DNA from: Candidatus Goldiibacteriota bacterium | Lineage (GTDB): Bacteria > Oederibacteriota > PGYV01 > DYJU01 | Length of the DNA: 61,915 bases | Direction: 5' to 3' | Assembly (NCBI GenBank): GCA_938034975.1 | Contig: CALHNI010000010.1 | Coordinates: 1 to 61,915 of the forward strand | In this document: positions 17,100 through 27,186 of the stretch, piece by piece | Position numbering within the stretch: position 1 is the first letter of the stretch | Layout of the letters: every line of letters starts with the position of its first letter | Translations under genes and position numbers: made by a program | Notes under the pieces: model-generated | What the model saw: only the letters and a program-made list of their open reading frames with translations | What the model was told of the DNA's origin: nothing | Databases searched by the model: none

Positions 17100-19253
17100 T
17101 TAAAAATTTGGATATATTAATTCTCCGTTTAATGTAACAGATGCACCTCTTAGCATCTGTTCCAAGGAGATTAATCCCTTTGCAAAATTCTGCGCCTGTG
17201 CAACCGGAACACTTAAAGACAAATTATTACTACCACCATATATTGAATTTATACCTATTTGATTTATAGAATATCCCAAATTTTCCGCAACACTTTTTAC
17301 CATAAGTGCCATTTCCTGCAACACATATTTAGGCATTGTGTTTTCTGTCATATATTCCATATTAAATGTCCTTAAACCATCTGATGTTGTTGTGATATAT
17401 GCTGATTTTATCAATCCTGATTCAATATTAGGAAAACCAATTATATTTATAGGTCCTGTGCTTTGAGCAGCAGGGCTTATCTGCTGTGGTAAATTTCCAC
17501 TTATCGGAACTGGAAGTGTTGTATATGCCGGTGCTTCAGCAGGACCAGGTGGCGGAACAGGCGTTGGTTTTTCTTTTGCTTTTTTAAGTGCGGCTATATT
17601 CTTTTCAGCAAGTGCTTTTGCTGCATTATCTTCTGCCAAGTCCCTTTCCTTTATTTGATTCAAAAGACGTTTTAATTGGTCTAATGCTGTTTTATCTTTT
17701 GCTTCTAAAACAGGTGTATAAATTTTTATGACCTGAACAGGAGTGGAAGATGAACTACCAAGTTTGTCTGTTGCTTCAAAAATAAATGTATATTCTCCAT
17801 CAGGTAATAACTGGTATTTATTATCTGTCCCATTCCAAACAATCTGGGAAGGCGGGATACCAATATCAACATATGTCTTTACCAAATTATTATTTTTATC
17901 TAGAATATTTAATGCCCACCTGTCTATTCCTGCTTTTGAATATGCATTTAATTTAAAAATAACAGTTTCGCCATTTTTAGGTGCAAAAGAAATCGGCTCA
18001 ACTGCGGCAAATACATCAGGAGTTGGTAATTTTTTCTTTTGAATACCCCATATCCAATAAACAGAAAACCAATGGCTTTCATCTTCGTTTTCTGCTTTTT
18101 GATCAAATGGAATAGCACGCACATAAGCATAATCAAGTCCTAAGAAATACCTTGCTGATACACCGAAAGAAAATCTCCATGGTCCTGGATACATAAAATT
18201 TATAAGACCACTACGAATTGCAAAATGACTATCTAAAAACCATTGTTCAAAACCAAACTTTAATCTGTTTTTTTCATTTTGTAAAACTGCCGGATCATTT
18301 ACAGAATCCCAGTCAAATGAAAAACTTGTTATTTCTTTTTCAATAAGTTCTGTTGTTCTTATTGATATTCCGAGGGATGAAGTAAAAAATAATGGTTTTT
18401 CAACACCTGTTTTATATCTCTTCATACTTCCTGAAACATCCCTTAACATAATGCCAATATTAAAATCTTTTAAGTGTTCTATTATTCTTAATTTATATAA
18501 AAACCCTAGGTCAAGTCCCCATGCCCATGCATCATAATTATCACCAAGAACCTTTTTCGCATCTGCATCAGTAAATAAATATTTTACATTTAAACCAAAC
18601 ATAAAACTCTTATCTCCTGTAAGTGGGGTTGCATAAGTTAATAAAATCTGATTTTCCTGAAATGGCAGATTTATATATTTCCTGTATTTATCTGATAAAA
18701 ACTCCTGCCATGATGGTTCTAAATCACCATACCAGTTCTCATATGTTCCTTCAGGTATTATTAAATCCTGGTAAGGACCTATAACTTTTGGAATTTTTAT
18801 TTTATCCGGCCATCTACCGCGTGGATGATAAGGTTTAAAATAAGAAATTCCAAAATATTGACCGCCCAAAGATAAAACCAATGTTGCAAAATTTGTATAA
18901 GGTGAATTTCTATGAAAACTACTGCCTGTCCAGTATAATTCATTATGGTCAAATTGTGGAATGCCTGCTGGATTATAATAAACAGCAGAAGCATCATCAG
19001 CAATTGCAGTAAATGCTTCTCCCATTCCTAATGCTCTTGCGCCAGCGCCAAATGGATTGTATTTATTAAAAAATGGTTCTTTTGTTTTTTCCCATGTTAT
19101 TGATAATGTATCTGAAAATTCATCAGAAAATAAAGGAGAGATTAATAATAAACCTACTATAAAAACAAAGAAAAATTGTTTTAATCTTTGCACAATTGCC
19201 TCCAATTTCAATATATAAAAAAATGTTGCAATTTTATTATTTAAGTTTATCAC
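17100..19253 (-). CDS. PorV/UPF0164-like outer-membrane protein with FlgD-like Ig domain and additional C-terminal domain
   Basis: GARALGMGEAFTAIADDASAVYYNPAGIPQF; IVWNGTDNKYQLLPDGEYTFIFEATDKLG. Confidence 0.78.
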   Translation of the reverse strand: MINLNNKIATFFYILKLEAIVQRLKQFFFVFIVGLLLISPLFSDEFSDTLSITWEKTKEPFFNKYNPFGAGARALGMGEAFTAIADDASAVYYNPAGIPQFDHNELYWTGSSFHRNSPYTNFATLVLSLGGQYFGISYFKPYHPRGRWPDKIKIPKVIGPYQDLIIPEGTYENWYGDLEPSWQEFLSDKYRKYINLPFQENQILLTYATPLTGDKSFMFGLNVKYLFTDADAKKVLGDNYDAWAWGLDLGFLYKLRIIEHLKDFNIGIMLRDVSGSMKRYKTGVEKPLFFTSSLGISIRTTELIEKEITSFSFDWDSVNDPAVLQNEKNRLKFGFEQWFLDSHFAIRSGLINFMYPGPWRFSFGVSARYFLGLDYAYVRAIPFDQKAENEDESHWFSVYWIWGIQKKKLPTPDVFAAVEPISFAPKNGETVIFKLNAYSKAGIDRWALNILDKNNNLVKTYVDIGIPPSQIVWNGTDNKYQLLPDGEYTFIFEATDKLGSSSSTPVQVIKIYTPVLEAKDKTALDQLKRLLNQIKERDLAEDNAAKALAEKNIAALKKAKEKPTPVPPPGPAEAPAYTTLPVPISGNLPQQISPAAQSTGPINIIGFPNIESGLIKSAYITTTSDGLRTFNMEYMTENTMPKYVLQEMALMVKSVAENLGYSINQIGINSIYGGSNNLSLSVPVAQAQNFAKGLISLEQMLRGASVTLNGELIYPNF

Positions 19254-19525
19254 AAATGATTTTTTCTGTCAAATGTTTTTTAAACTCGTAAAAGCGCATT
19301 AAAAATTGTGTTTTTACAGTTATATATTTTTTATTATTGTAGAAACAAGTTTTTTCATTGATGCTTTTGTTTCATTCGTATCTACAACCTTTATGGTTAG
19401 GTCTGTTTTTTAAAAACCCGCAGGCATAAAACCCGCGCCTACATTTTTTTATTTTTTCTCCAAATTTAATAAAGTAGGACTAATAGAATTCACTGCACTA
19501 TCGCCTGGCAATTTTTTTATTTAAA

Positions 19526-19747
19526 TCTGAAAATCGTATTAAAAGATTGCTATTTTTCAGGAGATAAAAACAAAAATGATATATTATTTAAAAAAATAAA
19601 ATATTCAAAATAACACTTGTTTTTTATTTAAAATAAAAAAACAGGTGAATAAAAGTAATGCATTATAAAAATAAAAATTTATTAAATAAAAATAATAAAA
19701 ATATTTTGTTTTTCCGTAAAAACGCGATTTCTAATGCGTTTTTACAG
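19526..19747 (-). repeat. Dispersed hairpin repeat, copy 4 (reverse orientation)
   Basis: CTGAAAATCGTATTAAAAGATTGCTATTTTTCAG hairpin; AAACAGGTGAATAAAAGTAATGCATTATAAAAATAAAAA core; CCGTAAAAACGCGATTTCTAATGCGTTTTTACAG hairpin. Confidence 0.85.
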
Positions 19748-19772
19748 ATGCAATTTTCTATTGTAATTTTAT

Positions 19773-21185
19773 TTATTTAATAAATGCATCTTTTAATAGT
19801 TTTGATTGCCTTTCATATGCATGTCTTGGATTTTTCGGGTTGCTCATTAGTGAAATTTCCTGGCATATTAAACGTGCAATATTCATTATATGTCTTTCTC
19901 TATTTACAGATTCGCGTATATAAAGTGGATGATCTCTGTTAATATAAATAATATCACTTTCTATAAACGATTCAGGGCCATCTTCACCAAAATGGTCAAT
20001 TATGAGAGCCAAATGCATTCTGCCTATTTTCATCTTTTTAATAAATGCATTTGGGCCTAATTGTTTTAGATGTGGCCTTTTTTGTCTTTTTTTCTTTTCA
20101 TCTAATTTCTTTTTATTTTCTGTTTCAGACAATTCACTGTTTCTTTCTTTATTTTCAACAACAGGTAACAATCCTAGTGGTGCCCATTCTTTGTTTTTCA
20201 ATAATGCTTCTTCAATTTTTTTTGTAACTTCTTTAAGTGCTCTTTTTACCCTGTTATTTTCCTTTTCATCTTTTTGTAGTCTAATCTCATTTTTAACCTG
20301 TAAAATAATTTTCTCCATTACTTTTATAAATTCATTAAATTCAGGTGTATCTCTTAAAAAATCATTTCTATCTGTTGTAAGTTTTAAAAAATCACAATTA
20401 ACTTCTCCACTTACCCTTATAAGTAAATCAGGAGATAATCCAAATCCCATTCTTTTTACAGCAACCTGTTTTACCCGCACTAAAATTCCAGAATCTTCAA
20501 TTTGTGCATGAGAAACAGGCACAATTAAAATTTCACCATGAACAATCCCAAAATCAGTACCTTCTAAAAATGGTATTTTTCTTCCAGTTAAAATACGGGG
20601 GGTGAGTTTTTTACCATTTATATACACAGAAAAATCAGGCATTTTCAGGGGTAACGTTTCTATTAAACGTTTTTCAACTGCTTCAATGTTAAATTTATTT
20701 TTTATTCCTTTCAAAATTATTTTGGTCCCATCCGGTTTATCATCTGGGACTTCTTTAAAAAATGGTAAATGCCATTGTTCCTTTTCTTTTTCCCATTCAT
20801 TTTTATTAAATATAACTTTGCCTGCAAAATCTCCTTTTTTTGTAAATACTTCAAAATGGTCACAATTTGATAAAACTGAAAATTTCCCTATTCCAAATTC
20901 TCCTATTCTAAATCTTCCAAATTTTGGGCTTTTTGGATTTTCCTTTTTATAAGGTGAGCCAATATTAAAATATTGTTTTAAACCATCCATATCCATCCCA
21001 ACTCCATTATCTTCTATGATAACCTCATTATCGTTAATTGAAATTTTAACTTCGGTTGCATCTGCATCATAACTGTTATTTACAAGTTCTCTTAATAATT
21101 CAATATTTTCTGTATAAAGTCGTTCACCAATAGTAATTAAGTGTGATTTATCAACTGTTACAGGAATTTTATTCAAATCTCCCAT
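19773..21185 (-). CDS. Orphan GHKL (HSP90/MORC/histidine-kinase-like) ATPase
   Basis: ELLRELVNNSYDADATEVKI, IEDNGVGMDMDGL, FGRFRIGEFGIGKFSVL: N, G1 and G2 boxes of the Bergerat fold; no HisKA/response regulator partner. Confidence 0.82.
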   Translation of the reverse strand: MGDLNKIPVTVDKSHLITIGERLYTENIELLRELVNNSYDADATEVKISINDNEVIIEDNGVGMDMDGLKQYFNIGSPYKKENPKSPKFGRFRIGEFGIGKFSVLSNCDHFEVFTKKGDFAGKVIFNKNEWEKEKEQWHLPFFKEVPDDKPDGTKIILKGIKNKFNIEAVEKRLIETLPLKMPDFSVYINGKKLTPRILTGRKIPFLEGTDFGIVHGEILIVPVSHAQIEDSGILVRVKQVAVKRMGFGLSPDLLIRVSGEVNCDFLKLTTDRNDFLRDTPEFNEFIKVMEKIILQVKNEIRLQKDEKENNRVKRALKEVTKKIEEALLKNKEWAPLGLLPVVENKERNSELSETENKKKLDEKKKRQKRPHLKQLGPNAFIKKMKIGRMHLALIIDHFGEDGPESFIESDIIYINRDHPLYIRESVNRERHIMNIARLICQEISLMSNPKNPRHAYERQSKLLKDAFIK

Positions 21186-21398
21186 TTTCTAACTCCTCTT
21201 TTTCCCATGGTATTTTTGAATTTTAAATATGGTAAAAAATAAATTAAAATTAAACATTTTTTAATATTTTAAAGTTTAATATTAATATACATAAAAAATA
21301 ATTTACTTTCAATTTAAAATTTCTTCTTAAAAGTTTAGAAATTAAACTATAAAAACATTTTAATATGCCGGGTTATCCTTACACAATTATCAGTATAC

Positions 21399-21534
21399 AT
21401 ATAAAGACGTATTTGAAAACGTGTTTTTACGGCAAAAAAATTTTTTGTTTTTTTATTTTTTATCGTATCCCTTTTATTTTATTTGTCCGATTTTTAATTT
21501 AAAAGAAATCCCAATTTTATTTAGCGATTTTCAG
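21399..21534 (+). repeat. Dispersed hairpin repeat, copy 5 (degenerate)
   Basis: ACGTATTTGAAAACGTGTTTTTACGG hairpin end; CCTTTTATTTTATTTGTCCGATTTTTAATTTAAAA core; GCGATTTTCAG end. Confidence 0.6.
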
Positions 21535-21596
21535 TATATATTTTAAAATAAAAAAAGTAAAGCAATTCAGTGATTATTATTTAAAATATAAAATCA

Positions 21597-21624
21597 AACC
21601 CGCAGATTTTTAGCCTGCGGGTTT
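21597..21624 (-). terminator. Putative intrinsic terminator downstream of glycoside hydrolase gene
   Basis: AAACCCGCAG / CTGCGGGTTT 10-bp inverted repeat followed (minus strand) by T-rich tract. Confidence 0.7.
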
Positions 21625-21651
21625 ATGAAAATATTAAAAAATATTTTTATT

Positions 21652-23952
21652 TTATCTTGATAATTGTATTACAGTTATAGAATATGGTGGAAAATCATAA
21701 TTAAAACTTTTCCCTGTATTATTTACGTTTAACTCAGATGGACCCGTATTTACTATGGGTCTGTATAATGCTTTACTCCACACATATTCTTTTTCAGATA
21801 ATTGCCATGCTTTTCCAGAGCCGCCAATGTTTGAACCTGAAATATTTATATTTGCACTGGCAATTCTTAAATTTGTTTTATTAATTGCCATTATGGCTAT
21901 TTTATTATCATCTGTTAAAGATGCATAAACAGATAAATCAGGATTATCAGATGTTGCCTCTATTAATTTTGTCCCAAATCTATTTGCGTATAAATCAAAA
22001 ACCCAGTAATGAGATCTCTCAGAAAATTTATTGGTCGGATCATTTTCCTGGTCCATAATACCGTGTCCACCACCCTGACCAACTTTTTGAGTGTAAAGAT
22101 CCCATAAAAACGCCATATCACCGCCTGATTTAATAAATGAACCAAGATAATCAGCACAAAAGAGTGCATTTACAAGTTCGGCTGTCATCACGTTTTCTTC
22201 TCCAGAATTCCATTCAGTTAAGGCAATTTCTATGTATTTATTTTCATATCCTTTTATACTATTTACATATTGTTTTATCCATTTTTTAAACTTTGGCATA
22301 TAATTAGGCCAGGTTTCCTGTGGTTTTTTAAGAAGTGCCCTTGCATCATTGTTAGCCCACAAAGGATATTCATGAACTGCTATAACATCAACATATTGCC
22401 CTGAATTTTTTAAAAATCTTTCAACCCAGTAAGGTGCTGTTTTTTCTGCTTTCCACGGCTCACCTTCTAATCTTTGCTGATTCATAGGTTGCATAGGACA
22501 AGGTCCCATTACTTTAATGTCAGGAAATGCTTTTTTAATTTTATAAGATGCAAGATTGAATACTTTAGAATAATTGTCTATATTGGTCCACCAGTGTATT
22601 ACTTTTTTAGAATTTGGCATCTGATACCATTTTTTACCTTCTTTTGCAGGCATGGGTCCTGGGAATAAAGGCTTGTTATCAGGTTCATTTCCTATTTCAA
22701 CATAATTAACTTTCAAACCTTTATTTCTCATGTCCTGTATCCACTCTATTGCATAATCAATTCTTTGTTCTATTGTCTTTTCAAATGGCGTCATTACATT
22801 AATTATAGGTAAAACTTCTGTATTACCACCCATTAAATTATCCAGTCGTTTCATAAATGGAACAAAACCACCTAAATAATTAAATTCAGGTGTCCAGTTT
22901 TTACCACCATCTGGATTATAAACATCACCTGTGCGCCAGTCATAAAGATTTCCATAATCTCCGCCAGGGCATCTTATAAATGTTGCTTTAATTCTTTTTA
23001 GTTTTTCTAGTGCAATATTATCCCTATAACCTTCTGGTTTATGCCAGGCAGCTGCATTATGCCCCAATAACCTGTGCTTATTTATTTCTCTTATCACTTT
23101 ATCTACATCAACTGTCACATTGCATTCTACTTTTTCAGGAGTTTTTTCTTTAATAAGTTCTATGATTCCTAAATCATTTGTTTTATTTTCAATGACAATA
23201 AATTCAGGTATTGTTTTTTTTCTGTAACCGAATGCTACAATTTCAACTTTATAAACATCTTCTCCTATTTCTGTTTCAAATCTTCCATCTCCGCTACTTT
23301 TTATTAATTTATCTCCTATTACAACATTGGCGTTTGCTATTCCTGCTCCTGTCTCTTTTTCTTTTAACTGCCCTATAACTTTTCCCGGATTACCTATTAA
23401 TCTGCCTTTTATATTATCAACATATATTGGACCTTTAAATGGCTGGCTTGAATTTACTACAAGATACACATGCCACATATCTTCTTTTATTTTGGAATTA
23501 TCTATTTTTAAACCAACTTTATTTTTACCAACTAATAACTGCTGTTTTAAAGAATACCAGTTGTTTGATTTACTTGAAAATACAACATAAAGTTCCTGAT
23601 ACTCCATTCCTTTAACTGATTCTGCTGGAACATAAACATCAAGCATAATTTCTACCAACTGATTGATTTGCGGTGGAAAAGGTCCATGATTCACTGCAAC
23701 ATCCTGGTTCCACGCAGTTGAGCCTGTTATATCTATTTTTAATGAATATTTACCTTCGCTTATAAACTCAGGATTGGTATTTACTGAACATGCTTTTGCA
23801 TATTTTCCAGCTCCAGCCCATCCTTCTGTTGTTCCTGATTCAAAATTCCATAATGTGGTAATATGCTTTTCAATTATTTCTTTGGCTGTCTGAGCTGATA
23901 AAAAAGAAAACACAATTAACCAAAGCATTAAAACAATTAATAATTTTTTCAT
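21652..23952 (-). CDS. Secreted glycoside hydrolase, clan GH-A type (arabinofuranosidase-like), with N-terminal carbohydrate-binding-like and carboxypeptidase-regulatory-like domains
   Basis: Signal peptide; VNYVEIGNEPDNKP (acid/base) and IEIALTEWNSGEE (nucleophile) motifs; GKVIGQLKEKETGAGIANANVVIG regulatory-like domain. Confidence 0.75.
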   Translation of the reverse strand: MKKLLIVLMLWLIVFSFLSAQTAKEIIEKHITTLWNFESGTTEGWAGAGKYAKACSVNTNPEFISEGKYSLKIDITGSTAWNQDVAVNHGPFPPQINQLVEIMLDVYVPAESVKGMEYQELYVVFSSKSNNWYSLKQQLLVGKNKVGLKIDNSKIKEDMWHVYLVVNSSQPFKGPIYVDNIKGRLIGNPGKVIGQLKEKETGAGIANANVVIGDKLIKSSGDGRFETEIGEDVYKVEIVAFGYRKKTIPEFIVIENKTNDLGIIELIKEKTPEKVECNVTVDVDKVIREINKHRLLGHNAAAWHKPEGYRDNIALEKLKRIKATFIRCPGGDYGNLYDWRTGDVYNPDGGKNWTPEFNYLGGFVPFMKRLDNLMGGNTEVLPIINVMTPFEKTIEQRIDYAIEWIQDMRNKGLKVNYVEIGNEPDNKPLFPGPMPAKEGKKWYQMPNSKKVIHWWTNIDNYSKVFNLASYKIKKAFPDIKVMGPCPMQPMNQQRLEGEPWKAEKTAPYWVERFLKNSGQYVDVIAVHEYPLWANNDARALLKKPQETWPNYMPKFKKWIKQYVNSIKGYENKYIEIALTEWNSGEENVMTAELVNALFCADYLGSFIKSGGDMAFLWDLYTQKVGQGGGHGIMDQENDPTNKFSERSHYWVFDLYANRFGTKLIEATSDNPDLSVYASLTDDNKIAIMAINKTNLRIASANINISGSNIGGSGKAWQLSEKEYVWSKALYRPIVNTGPSELNVNNTGKSFNYDFPPYSITVIQLSR

Positions 23953-23979
23953 CTTCTTCCTCCTTTTAAAAGTTTAAAC

Positions 23980-24165
23980 GTAAAAACATTATAAATTAAA
24001 AATAAATTTATGTCTATATTTTTTTTAAATGCATTACTTTTATTCATCCGTTTTTTTTTAAAATAAAAAACAAGTGTTGTTTTGAATATTTTATTTTTTA
24101 AATAATATTATCATTTTTGTGTTTTTTTCTCCTAAAAATCGCAATTTTCAATCGCTATTTTCAGG
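23980..24165 (+). repeat. Dispersed hairpin repeat, copy 6
   Basis: AATGCATTACTTTTATTCATCCGTTTTTTTTTAAAATAAAAAACAAGTGTTGTTTTGAATATTTTA core; terminal CCTAAAAATCGC...GCTATTTTCAGG. Confidence 0.8.
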
Positions 24166-24261
24166 TATATCTGTAATATTTATTTAGACGAGCCAGAATA
24201 TATATTTGTTGCCAATTTAAAACAATAAATAATAATACAACAATTTGTTTTATTAAAAAAT

Positions 24262-25695
24262 TTAACTTTTTACTACTCTGTTTCTTCCTTCCTGTTTTGC
24301 TTTATAAAGTGCTTTATCTGCTTTTTCTATGAGCGCGCGCCGCGTTAGAGCATCCTGGGGGTAACTGGCAACTCCCATACTTATTGTGACTTTAATATCA
24401 AAATTCTGAAATTTAAATTTGTAATTTTCTATTTCTTTACGAATTTTTATTGCCAGTATATGCGCTTTATCCTTTGGAGTATCTGGTAAAATAATGACAA
24501 ATTCTTCGCCTCCATATCTTGCTACAGTATCAACCGGACTTGTATAGTTTTTAATTATAACTGCTATTGTTTTTAAAATATAATCACCTGTAATGTGTCC
24601 ATAAGTATCATTTATATTCTTAAAAAAATCAATATCCGCTATTACCAAAGATAAATCTTTATTGTATCTGGACGCTCTTTTAATTTCATTTTCAAGTTTA
24701 TCCTGAAAGTATCTATGAACATAAAGGCCTGTCAAACTATCAGTAATTGACATCTGCTCTACTTCTTCATAAAGATAAGCTTTTTCAAGCGAAATTGCAA
24801 ATTGGTTGGATAATATTTTAAAATATTTCAACTGCTTTTCATTAAATATATTTTCTTTACTGGCAGAAATGAATAAAACACCAAATAATTTTTTCTCAGC
24901 ATAAAGTGGTATGTATAAAAAACTTTTTAAAAAACCAAAAAAATCCTGATTATCTTCCTGTTTAACAAGTGTTTTATAAACTATTCCTTTTCCTGGACTT
25001 ATGTTTTTTAAAATTGATTGTATTATTATTTTTTCATTTTCTTTGATAATTGCTTCCTCAAATCCTTTTGTTTTTGCTATGATAAAATCATATTCTTTTT
25101 TTACAATAAGTATATAAAAAATATCATCAGGAGATATTTTTAAATTGTATTTAAACAATTTTTTTAATATTTCAAATATTGTATCCATTGTATCTTCAAT
25201 TCTGATTGTATTACTCAAATCCTTTACCGCTGTATAAAGAGATGTTATTTCTTTTATTTCTGCCTCTTTTTCTTCATTTTCTTTTTTATAAACCGCTATT
25301 TTTTGTTCTTCAATAATATTAAAAGCTTCTTCTTTTTGTTTTAACTCATATTCTGATATTTCTATTTTTTTTAAAAATACACTAAAAATAAATTTATAAA
25401 AAGCAATCGCTGCAAACAGAATTAATGTTATAATCAATATTTCTATATTTGTTTTTTTAAATGGAAAAAAAAGCATTATGATGCTTAATAAAATCAACAA
25501 ATCAATTATCTTTTGCCATTTCATATCAACATTTTTCAATGGAAAAACTACAAAAGCAGGCAAAATAAAATTAAATAAATAATAAAATTGCTTATATTTA
25601 TTGATCAAATTATTATTACCTGAAAAATAAATAATAAAAAAATAACATAACAGATAAATGATTCCAAAAACCAAAAGGTGCATTTTCTTTTTCAT
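24262..25695 (-). CDS. Membrane GAF-GGDEF diguanylate cyclase
   Basis: RYGGEEFVIILPDT; SLTGLYVHRYFQDKL; N-terminal TM helices; GAF-like region. Confidence 0.92.
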   Translation of the reverse strand: MKKKMHLLVFGIIYLLCYFFIIYFSGNNNLINKYKQFYYLFNFILPAFVVFPLKNVDMKWQKIIDLLILLSIIMLFFPFKKTNIEILIITLILFAAIAFYKFIFSVFLKKIEISEYELKQKEEAFNIIEEQKIAVYKKENEEKEAEIKEITSLYTAVKDLSNTIRIEDTMDTIFEILKKLFKYNLKISPDDIFYILIVKKEYDFIIAKTKGFEEAIIKENEKIIIQSILKNISPGKGIVYKTLVKQEDNQDFFGFLKSFLYIPLYAEKKLFGVLFISASKENIFNEKQLKYFKILSNQFAISLEKAYLYEEVEQMSITDSLTGLYVHRYFQDKLENEIKRASRYNKDLSLVIADIDFFKNINDTYGHITGDYILKTIAVIIKNYTSPVDTVARYGGEEFVIILPDTPKDKAHILAIKIRKEIENYKFKFQNFDIKVTISMGVASYPQDALTRRALIEKADKALYKAKQEGRNRVVKS

Positions 25696-27161
25696 TTAAT
25701 ATCCTCCCAGAATGTCACCTTGTTTCTGCCTGTTTCCTTTGAGTGATACAGGGCTTTATCAGCACAATCAATAACTTCCATCAATTTAAAATTATTTTTA
25801 TACTCAACACCGCCTATGCTTAATGTGACTTTTCTGCCCTCATTTTCATTAACTTTAATTATTAATTTTTCAAAATTTGTCCTTAAACGTTCCGCAACAA
25901 AAGTTGCTCCATTATAATTAGTATTAGGGAGAATAACAGCAAACTCTTCTCCACCATACCTTCCGATAATATCTACGTCACGCAAATTATCTTTTAAAAA
26001 TTCACCTAAAATTTTTAAAACTTTATCACCAAAAAGATGACCATAAGTATCATTACATTCTTTAAAATGGTCAATATCAATCATAAGAAATGAAAAAGTT
26101 GTATTTAACTGTTTTACCCTTTTTATTTCTTCGTTCAGTTTTTCAATAAAATACCTTCTCATATAAAGTCCGGTAAGACCATCTTTTATTGCAAGTTCTT
26201 TTGTTTTTAAATATAATAATAAATTTTGGACAATTATGGTGCATAAATCTCCAAGATAATTCAAAATCCGGGCATCATCATTATCAAAAAAATTAACCTT
26301 TTCTGAATACACTTTTAAAATGCCTAATATTTTTTGTTTTTCAAGTAAAGGAATACAAACTATTGATTTAAAAATTTTTTTGTCTTTGGGTAAAATTTTA
26401 AAACGATAATCATCATCAAGGTTTTTTATAAATAGTGTGTGTTTATTAACTTCAACCCATTCATCAAAAGAATCTTTTTTGTATAATATAATAGTTCCAT
26501 TGGTATGCCTTGTATCATATTTTTCACTTAAACACTCATATATTCCTGACTCTTCATCCCATATCAAAAAATCAAAATTTACTTTTTTATTATTTAATAA
26601 AGGACTTATATAATCAAAAACAATTTTATATATTTCTTCTTTTTCCAGAGTAGTTGCCAATTTCTGTGCCACTTCATTTAAAAGTGTATAATTTTTTATT
26701 CTTGTTTTATTACCTTCAATCTGTGATTTAACTTTATCATATTCTTCTTTTTTTTCTATAATTTTCCGTTGAATATCAAGGTTTTTTAATTCTATATTTT
26801 TATTTCTGGTATCTATTTCAATTATAAACAAAGATAGAAAGTATGTTAAAACAACAGTTAAAATAATATTAGTAATATTAACCAAAATTACTGAAAATTC
26901 TCTAATAAAAATCATACCTATAATATTTAATAGTATCCATATACCTGCAATCCCTATTCCGAATTCAAAACCAATAATTAAAAATGAAAAAATTAAAATA
27001 ATAAAAAACAATAAAGAAACATATTGGCTATTGTTTTTTATTAAAAAAATTATAAATATTATCAATAAAATATAAACAATAATTGTGATCATATAAAATA
27101 ATAAATCTTTTGGGTTTTTATAAAATAATTTGTTTAGAAAAAAGTCAATAATATTACTCAT
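25692..27161 (-). CDS. Membrane GAF-GGDEF diguanylate cyclase with intact I-site
   Basis: LRDVDIIGRYGGEEFAVILPNT. Confidence 0.92.
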   Translation of the reverse strand: MSNIIDFFLNKLFYKNPKDLLFYMITIIVYILLIIFIIFLIKNNSQYVSLLFFIILIFSFLIIGFEFGIGIAGIWILLNIIGMIFIREFSVILVNITNIILTVVLTYFLSLFIIEIDTRNKNIELKNLDIQRKIIEKKEEYDKVKSQIEGNKTRIKNYTLLNEVAQKLATTLEKEEIYKIVFDYISPLLNNKKVNFDFLIWDEESGIYECLSEKYDTRHTNGTIILYKKDSFDEWVEVNKHTLFIKNLDDDYRFKILPKDKKIFKSIVCIPLLEKQKILGILKVYSEKVNFFDNDDARILNYLGDLCTIIVQNLLLYLKTKELAIKDGLTGLYMRRYFIEKLNEEIKRVKQLNTTFSFLMIDIDHFKECNDTYGHLFGDKVLKILGEFLKDNLRDVDIIGRYGGEEFAVILPNTNYNGATFVAERLRTNFEKLIIKVNENEGRKVTLSIGGVEYKNNFKLMEVIDCADKALYHSKETGRNKVTFWEDIK

Positions 27162-27186
27162 AAGTATTTTCTATTTTTCTTAAACT

